Source: Firmicutes bacterium CAG:646 (lineage in GTDB: Bacteria; Bacillota; Clostridia; Lachnospirales; Lachnospiraceae). From it: 36,665 bases of DNA. Where the stretch lies: contig HF995414.1 in the NCBI GenBank assembly GCA_000432335.1, positions 39,102 to 75,766 of the forward strand. Direction: 5' to 3'. The notes beneath the pieces are model-generated. The model had not been told where the DNA came from. It ran no database searches and saw only the letters and a program-made list of their open reading frames with translations. Positions 31,449 to 36,665 of the stretch are shown here, one piece after another. Position 1 is the first letter of the stretch. Every line of letters begins with the position of its first letter. The position numbers were made by a program, and so were the translations under genes.

Positions 31449-33069
31449 TATTATGACTCGGCTGGTTGGTCTGGTAAAGCCTTTAACTGGTTATATGATT
31501 CTGGCTGTTGGGATGGGGGTGATTGGACATCTGTGTGCTTCCTTCATTACAATCTTTGGAGGCTATGCAATCCTCCGTGTTCTGCGTCCAGAAGGGACAC
31601 CAGATTTAAAAGTTCTTTTTGCGGCAGTGTTGATTTTTGCTCTGATTCGTGGATTTTTGCGTTATGCGGAACAGGCGTGTAACCATTTTATTGCATTTAA
31701 ACTGCTTGCGCTGATTCGGGATAAGATATTTGGCGCTCTGCGCCGTTTATGTCCTGCAAAATTGGAAGGGAAAGATAAAGGAAACCTGATTTCGGTAATC
31801 ACCTCGGATATTGAATTATTGGAAGTGTTTTATGCACATACCATTTCTCCGGTCTGCATTGCTTTTCTCTTCAGTGGTTTTATGGTTGCTTTTATAGGCA
31901 GCTATCATGTGGCGCTTGGGCTGCTGGCTTTTACTGCTTACATGGTGGTCGGGGTAGTGATTCCCCTGGTCACTTTCAAACTTGCCGGTGATACGGGCGC
32001 TCGCTTTCGGGAAAAATCAGGTAATCTCTCCGGTTTTGTGCTGGACAGTCTTCGTGGGCTGTCGGAAACCATCCAGTATGGACAGGGAAAGAGACGGATG
32101 GAAGCGATGAATCGCCAGACAGATCAGCTTTCCCGGGATGAAGAACGTATGAAACGTATTGGGGGACGAAATATTGCCATAACCAATACGGTGATTTTGG
32201 TATTTGACCTTACGATGTTGTTTTTATCCGCATATCTTGTGGGATTTGAGGGGTGTCTGATCGTAACGCTGACTTTGATGAGTTCTTTTGGACCGGTGGT
32301 TGCGCTGGCTTCTCTGGGAGCGACTTTGCAGAATACCTTTGCCGCTGGAAATCGTGTTTTAGATATTTTGGATGAAAGTCCGGTTGTGGAAGAAATTACA
32401 GGAAAAGAAGAAATGGTTTTCCGTGGAGCTTCGGCAGAAAATGTCACGTTCGCTTATGGAGAAGAAATGATTTTACAAGATTTTTCCGTGACGATTCCCG
32501 AAAATAAAATTGTCGGCATTAATGGACGCTCCGGTTCTGGGAAGTCTACGCTGCTCAAATTATTTATGCGATTCTGGCAGGTACAACAGGGAGAAGTGAA
32601 AGTCTCCGACAGAAAAGTTGACGAAATCAACACTTCAAATCTGCGAGAGATGGAAAGCTTTGTGACCCAGGAAACCCATTTATTCCATGACTCGATCAGA
32701 AATAATCTTCGTATTGCAAAATTAGACGCAACGGATGAGGAAATGATAGAGGCCTGCAAAAAGGCTTCTGTACATGAGTTTATTATGGGACTGCCAAAGG
32801 GCTACGATACAGAAATCGGCGAATTGGGTGATACGCTTTCCGGTGGTGAGCGGCAACGTTTGGGTCTGGCAAGGGCATTTCTTCATGATGCGCCGTTTAT
32901 GCTTTTGGATGAACCCACCTCCAATCTGGATAGCCTGAACGAGGCGGTTATTTTAAAAGCTCTTTCGCAAGAGTGCTCGGATAAATCAGTGATACTGGTA
33001 TCTCATAGAAGATCTACCATGGGGATCGCCGATACTGTGTATTCGGTGGAACATGGGAGAATGAGCTGA
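31429..33069 (+). CDS. CydC-like ABC exporter half-transporter
   Basis: The 546-residue partner starts at ATG 31429 (GGGAGA upstream). It has six helices and an ATPase domain with Walker A GRSGSGKST, signature LSGGERQRLGLARAFL, Walker B FMLLDEPTSNLD and the SHRR switch. Both halves keep the catalytic glutamate after Walker B, so neither nucleotide site is obviously degenerate, in contrast to many heterodimeric multidrug exporters such as BmrCD. The family is clear. The CydC label rests on general similarity and on the neighbouring heme-type membrane gene; no cydAB oxidase genes are in the window. Confidence 0.9.
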   Translation: MRRSGFNIMTRLVGLVKPLTGYMILAVGMGVIGHLCASFITIFGGYAILRVLRPEGTPDLKVLFAAVLIFALIRGFLRYAEQACNHFIAFKLLALIRDKIFGALRRLCPAKLEGKDKGNLISVITSDIELLEVFYAHTISPVCIAFLFSGFMVAFIGSYHVALGLLAFTAYMVVGVVIPLVTFKLAGDTGARFREKSGNLSGFVLDSLRGLSETIQYGQGKRRMEAMNRQTDQLSRDEERMKRIGGRNIAITNTVILVFDLTMLFLSAYLVGFEGCLIVTLTLMSSFGPVVALASLGATLQNTFAAGNRVLDILDESPVVEEITGKEEMVFRGASAENVTFAYGEEMILQDFSVTIPENKIVGINGRSGSGKSTLLKLFMRFWQVQQGEVKVSDRKVDEINTSNLREMESFVTQETHLFHDSIRNNLRIAKLDATDEEMIEACKKASVHEFIMGLPKGYDTEIGELGDTLSGGERQRLGLARAFLHDAPFMLLDEPTSNLDSLNEAVILKALSQECSDKSVILVSHRRSTMGIADTVYSVEHGRMS

Positions 33070-33107
33070 CAGATGGAAAAACAAAGAAATGAGACGGAGG
33101 TTTGCAG

Positions 33108-33500
33108 ATGAAAAAAATATTGTATATTCTTTTTGGATGTATAAGTGCAGGACTGGGAGCGGTAGGCGCCGTATTCCCCGTATTGCCTACAGTTCCTTTT
33201 TTATTGCTTGCTGCTTTTTGCTTTGCAAGATCTTCAAACAGGCTGGACAGTTGGTTTAAGAATACGAAATTATACAAAGACAACCTTGCGGATTTTGCAG
33301 CAGGGAAAGGAATGACAAAGAAAACAAAATGTCGGATTATGCTTACAGTGACTTTACTGATGAGTGTTGGGTTTCTTTTGATGGGGATTAAGGGGATTGT
33401 TACAGGCTGTATAGTATTGGGAGTCGTGTGGATTTTTCATCTTTTTTATTTCATCTTTGGTGTCAGGACAATTTCTGCAATGGAGGGTGAGGATAGATGA
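33108..33500 (+). CDS. DUF454 (YbaN-like) small membrane protein
   Basis: The 130-residue protein has a first helix pair, the family motif PVLPTVPFLLLAAFCFARSS (residues 25-44), a polar stretch with LDSWFKNTKLY, and two further helices near the C-terminus. DUF454 proteins are widespread and uncharacterised. ATG 33108 follows ACGGAGG by 7 nt. It lies 38 bp after the exporter and overlaps the next gene by 4 bp. Confidence 0.9.
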   Translation: MKKILYILFGCISAGLGAVGAVFPVLPTVPFLLLAAFCFARSSNRLDSWFKNTKLYKDNLADFAAGKGMTKKTKCRIMLTVTLLMSVGFLLMGIKGIVTGCIVLGVVWIFHLFYFIFGVRTISAMEGEDR

Positions 33501-33847
33501 AGAGAACACAGAATATTTTATTACTGTTGACTTTTATCGCTGCCATGCTGGAGCCAGTTACCGGTATTGTGATTCATAAGTTGTCGGCTGCGTCATTTCT
33601 TCTGATGAGTATGATTCATATCATTATTTATCGAAAGGAAATGAAAGTGAAACGCTGGATACTATTTGCGTTGATTTTGATTTGTTTTTTCAGTGGATTG
33701 TTTGGGATGATCTTCGATTATTTTCCGGCGATTCTGGTGATCCATCAGGTAAGTGCAGTTGTCCTGGTATTCTTTCTGGCAATTCATATTTTTGTATTTC
33801 ATAAAAAGATTTGCAGAAAAAGACGGGTTTCAAAAAAGGGGCTATAG
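33497..33847 (+). CDS. small four-helix membrane protein with paired histidines (DUF4405/cytochrome b-like)
   Basis: The 116-residue protein has four hydrophobic segments. Histidines H27 and H41 and histidines H83 and H97 are each 14 residues apart within or at the ends of the membrane segments, the kind of spacing used by b-type cytochromes to hold two hemes. It resembles DUF4405 proteins. Start overlap ATGA with the DUF454 gene indicates coupling. It ends directly against the stop of the convergent MATE gene. Heme binding is inference. Confidence 0.75.
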   Translation: MKRTQNILLLLTFIAAMLEPVTGIVIHKLSAASFLLMSMIHIIIYRKEMKVKRWILFALILICFFSGLFGMIFDYFPAILVIHQVSAVVLVFFLAIHIFVFHKKICRKRRVSKKGL

Positions 33848-35146
33848 TCAATAGGCAGCCCGCTTTTTTGCAATTCCCTGTACCAATATGGTTATCCCCA
33901 GAGTAATCAGTTCTGAAGTAAGAAATGCCAGCCAGATTCCTGTCATACCCCAGATGCGAGACAGAACAACGGCACACAGAACAATGGCGATCACTCCCCG
34001 GAGGATGGAGGAAAGAAAGGATAAAACGGCACGGTCTGTAGCTGCAAAATAAGAAATCAGCATAAGGTTGATTCCGGCGATAAAGAAGCCTGAAAAATAC
34101 AGCTTCATACCCGGCTGCGCGTAAGATACCAGCAAGGCATTTCCTTCACTGTTAAATAACTGAATGAGCGGTTCTGACAATATCCATACCGCAGCAACCA
34201 CAAAGATTTCTGCCACAAGTGTGAGAAGAAGTCCGGCTTTTAGAAGCTTCTTTGTCTGCTGAGTTTTGCCGCTTCCATACGTTTCACTGATCAGAGGTTG
34301 TGTTCCCTGAGAAATTCCATTGAAAATAGAGAGAGCTACGATGGAGATATTTGCGATCACGCCGTAAGCGGCAACACCGATATTTCCTGCCATGGCGAGG
34401 ATCAGTATATTGAATACGGTAGTTGTCACTGCAGAAGCAATTTCTCCGATAAATGCGGAGACGCCAAGTTTACAGCAGGAAAGCAGATGGCTGGGAGAGG
34501 GGAGTCTCCAGCGAAAGCCGATTGTATTTTTCTTGCCCAAATAATGAATACTGCACACGCTCATGGTCACGATAGGGGAGAGTGCAGTTGCCAAAGCGGC
34601 GCCAGCCATTCCCATATTCAGAGGGAACATAAAAATATAATCGAAGACTATATTAAAAGCGCTTCCTGAGAGAGAGCCGGTCATGGCGATAGTAGTGGCG
34701 TTGTCATTTCTGGCAAAAGCAGTAAAAGCATAATTCATCATAAAGAAGGGAGAGCCAATAAGAATAATTCTCAGATATTGGATTCCCAGTTCGGTAATCC
34801 TGGCATCTGCTCCCATAAGATGGAGAACCCACTGGGGAGCAAAGATTCCAAGAAGAATAAACGGGATGCTAAGGATCAGATCCCAGGAAAGGGCATGGGT
34901 AAAGTAAAAATCCGTATTTTCATCTCCGCTGGCTTTTTTCAGAGCGTATCGGATGGCAGAGCCGATGCCGACCATAGAACCAAAGGCGTACATCAGTCCA
35001 TATATAGGGATAACCAGATTCAGCATGGTAAGTCCATCTGCTCCGGAATAAAGGGAGATAAAAAAAGTATCTGCGAGAATATAGACGGATACGCCTATCA
35101 TTCCAGCCACATTTTGCAATACATATTTAAAAAAGAGTTTTTTCAT
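33848..35146 (-). CDS. MATE family efflux transporter (second of pair)
   Basis: The 432-residue protein has about twelve helices in two similar halves. MATE marks are visible in MIGVSVYILADTFFISLYSG near the start and in the second half GISQGTQPLISETYGSGK. It uses a sodium or proton gradient to expel cationic compounds. ATG 35146 is chosen (AGGAC upstream, 9 nt) over in-frame upstream starts that would enter the preceding spacer and gene. It lies 43 bp downstream of another MATE gene, probably in one operon. Confidence 0.92.
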   Translation of the reverse strand: MKKLFFKYVLQNVAGMIGVSVYILADTFFISLYSGADGLTMLNLVIPIYGLMYAFGSMVGIGSAIRYALKKASGDENTDFYFTHALSWDLILSIPFILLGIFAPQWVLHLMGADARITELGIQYLRIILIGSPFFMMNYAFTAFARNDNATTIAMTGSLSGSAFNIVFDYIFMFPLNMGMAGAALATALSPIVTMSVCSIHYLGKKNTIGFRWRLPSPSHLLSCCKLGVSAFIGEIASAVTTTVFNILILAMAGNIGVAAYGVIANISIVALSIFNGISQGTQPLISETYGSGKTQQTKKLLKAGLLLTLVAEIFVVAAVWILSEPLIQLFNSEGNALLVSYAQPGMKLYFSGFFIAGINLMLISYFAATDRAVLSFLSSILRGVIAIVLCAVVLSRIWGMTGIWLAFLTSELITLGITILVQGIAKKRAAY

Positions 35147-35189
35147 ATATAATGTCCTTTCTAAGGAGTATAACCGTTTGTCTCTGACA

Positions 35190-36521
35190 TCATGAAAAAT
35201 CCCGGCGAAGCATTCCGACAGCCACCACAGAGGCAATTAGCTCTGCGATTGGGAAGGCGATCCAGATACCGGCAGCGCCCATCCAATGAGAAAGAATCCA
35301 GCCGACAGGGACGATGATTACCAATTGGCGAAGGAGGGATAGGGTAAGAGACTTTTTGCCCTGCCCCAAAGCTTCAAATACGCCGGAAGCCACGATTCCG
35401 ACGGTGGAGATCAGGAAACTCAGACCGATGATGCGAAGAGCGGGGATACCGTGCGCCATAAGACTGGCATCAGCATCGAAAAGCTGCAAAATCGGACGGG
35501 GAAATACAAGAGCTCCGATAGTTCCGATCAGCATGATCACAGCAACAATGCCCATACTGTAACGGATGGTCTTTTTCACACGTTCCTGTTCCCCTGCGCC
35601 ATAGTTATAACTGATGATCGGACGCATACCCTGGACAACACCATTGGAAGGCATATTGATGAACGTCTGTAATTTGAAATACAGTCCAAAAACAGCTACA
35701 TAGACAGACCCCAGTTTTGTCAGAAGCCCGTTAAGAATTCCTGTAAGCAGGGAGGGCATGGTAAGCATCAAACTGGAGGGAATCCCGATACTGTATATTT
35801 TAGTGATGATCTGTTTGTCCGGCTTCATGTAGCGAGGGTGAATCGTCACGCCGATATCTGTTCGCAGACATACAAGGATATAGAGAAGAAGCGCACCAAT
35901 CTGACCGATTACAGTGGCAACGGCGGCGCCGGTAACTCCCATAGCGGGCAGTCCAAACCATCCAAAGATCAGGATAGGGTCTAAGATAATATTGATGATA
36001 CAGCCGCTTGCCATGAGATACATGGTGGTTTTCATTTTTCCGATTCCCTGAAAAATCTTTTCCAGACACATCTGAAGGAGCTGTCCAAAGGAAACACACA
36101 TAACAATATAGGTATAATCGCAGGACCATTCCAGGATCTTCGGATCATTTGTGAACATGGAAAGGAACGGTTTTGTAAAAAAGATACCTGCCAGAAGAAA
36201 CAGGATACAGTGAAAACCTGCCAGAGCTATGCCGAGAGAGGCCGTTTGATCTGCCCGTTTCCGATCACCTGCGCCAAGGCTCATGGAGATTACAGAACCT
36301 ACGCCGATCCCCATACCTACGCCTACAGACATGATCATATTTTGCAGAGGAAAGGCGAGGGAAACAGCAGTGAGAGCGTCGGTTCCCAGTTTTGCCACCC
36401 AGATACTGTCCACGATATTATATAAAGATCCAATGAGCATGGAAAACATAACCGGGACAGACATGGAGATCAACAGTTTAAAAATAGGTTTTTCTTTCAT
36501 GAAGGTTTGATTTTGTTCCAT
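35190..36521 (-). CDS. MATE family efflux transporter (first of pair)
   Basis: The 443-residue protein has about twelve helices. IGSLYNIVDSIWVAKLG and GVGMGIGVGSVISMSLGAGD mark the first half, and GVVQGMRPIISYNYGAGE the second. It is clearly different from the following MATE protein, so the pair is not a recent duplication. AAAGGAATT precedes ATG 36521. Substrate is unknown. Confidence 0.93.
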   Translation of the reverse strand: MEQNQTFMKEKPIFKLLISMSVPVMFSMLIGSLYNIVDSIWVAKLGTDALTAVSLAFPLQNMIMSVGVGMGIGVGSVISMSLGAGDRKRADQTASLGIALAGFHCILFLLAGIFFTKPFLSMFTNDPKILEWSCDYTYIVMCVSFGQLLQMCLEKIFQGIGKMKTTMYLMASGCIINIILDPILIFGWFGLPAMGVTGAAVATVIGQIGALLLYILVCLRTDIGVTIHPRYMKPDKQIITKIYSIGIPSSLMLTMPSLLTGILNGLLTKLGSVYVAVFGLYFKLQTFINMPSNGVVQGMRPIISYNYGAGEQERVKKTIRYSMGIVAVIMLIGTIGALVFPRPILQLFDADASLMAHGIPALRIIGLSFLISTVGIVASGVFEALGQGKKSLTLSLLRQLVIIVPVGWILSHWMGAAGIWIAFPIAELIASVVAVGMLRRDFS

Positions 36522-36540
36522 ATAATAATTCCTTTCTGTA

Positions 36541-36567
36541 TTTTTAGAGGAGTAAATGGGATGTCAA
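36541..36567 (-). promoter_or_regulatory. possible promoter of the MATE pair
   Basis: TTGACA (36567-36562) on the minus strand has only a weak A/T-rich -10 (TAAAAA, 36546-36541) at 15-bp spacing, 20 bp before ATG 36521. Confidence 0.35.
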
Positions 36568-36603
36568 TAAAAAAACCTTCCCGCCTGTTTTGATGCGGGA
36601 AGG
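36568..36603 (-). terminator. rho-independent terminator of a minus-strand gene outside the window
   Basis: Perfect 9-bp arms CCTTCCCGC (36576-36584) and GCGGGAAGG (36595-36603) are followed on the minus strand by seven T (36575-36569). The remaining 36604-36665 shows no feature I can support. Confidence 0.85.
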
Positions 36604-36665
36604 CTTGCATGTTGCTGAAAATAATTTTATCATTATCTTCTGTTTTACTCACTAAGAATGGATTA

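Noticed and set aside
34298..34669. A plus-strand frame of 123 codons inside the MATE gene
   Set aside because: Shadow of the minus-strand coding frame, no start signal and no domain.
33848..36521. A recent tandem duplication of the two MATE genes
   Set aside because: The two proteins differ throughout, so they are distant paralogues placed together.
1..36665. CRISPR arrays, tRNA or rRNA genes, insertion sequences, integrases and phage genes
   Set aside because: No regularly spaced repeats, tRNA-like cloverleaf ends, transposase or integrase motifs were seen on reading; the repeats found are single hairpins.

Overview
The window reads as chromosomal DNA of a low-to-mid GC Gram-positive anaerobe of the Clostridia, most likely a Lachnospiraceae member (Blautia/Ruminococcus-like). 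This is inferred from strong AGGAGG ribosome sites, sigma-A type promoters, a T-box leader, the clostridial form of phosphatidylserine synthase, an archaeal-type aspartate-semialdehyde dehydrogenase, and the NifU-like/GGGtGRT gene pair typical of gut Clostridia. There is no tRNA, rRNA, CRISPR array, integrase or intact insertion sequence.

Layout. 1-756: 3' end of a HelD/UvrD-like helicase. 840-2428: an AAA-ATPase-like/PD-(D/E)XK gene broken by an internal deletion. 2566-10821: one tightly packed plus-strand operon encoding a response regulator, histidine kinase, large lipoprotein, two ABC-2 type membrane proteins, an ABC ATPase, a secreted membrane-anchored protein and an extracytoplasmic protein that may be a truncated FtsX/MacB-like permease. 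It looks like a self-regulated cell-envelope sensing and export system of unknown substrate. 10803-12113 (minus): a NatAB-like ABC exporter whose ATPase has lost its ABC signature and Walker B region. 12322-13870 (minus): a SsuBC/TauBC/ThiXZ-type importer pair without a binding protein. 14055-18018 (plus): a lipid operon (Aur1-like PAP2 enzyme, LPG-synthase-type membrane protein, PssA, Psd) followed by QueH. 18079-20637: argH and asd. 20756-23460: topB and a hexapeptide-repeat protein. 23457-24182 (minus): TraX-like membrane protein.

24281-25665: a T-box leader, probably isoleucine-specific, controls a BASS-family transporter. 25786-26658 (minus): purC with a candidate PurR box. 26968-28713: an IscU/NifU-like scaffold and the GGGtGRT protein behind a near-consensus promoter, the best candidate here for an undescribed but core system. 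28922-29409: remnants of an Rpn-like gene. 29558-33847: a structured leader with two copies of TTAG-N6-CTAA, a heterodimeric CydDC-like ABC exporter, a DUF454 protein and a small four-histidine membrane protein. 33848-36521 (minus): two MATE transporters, bounded by the terminator of a gene lying outside the window.

A recurring theme is gene decay by internal deletion: three genes (840-2428, 11578-12113, 28922-29409) keep recognisable N- and C-terminal parts but have lost the middle, and a fourth (10105-10821) may be cut short. Products and starts were assigned by reading the sequence and recalling families; no database search was run.
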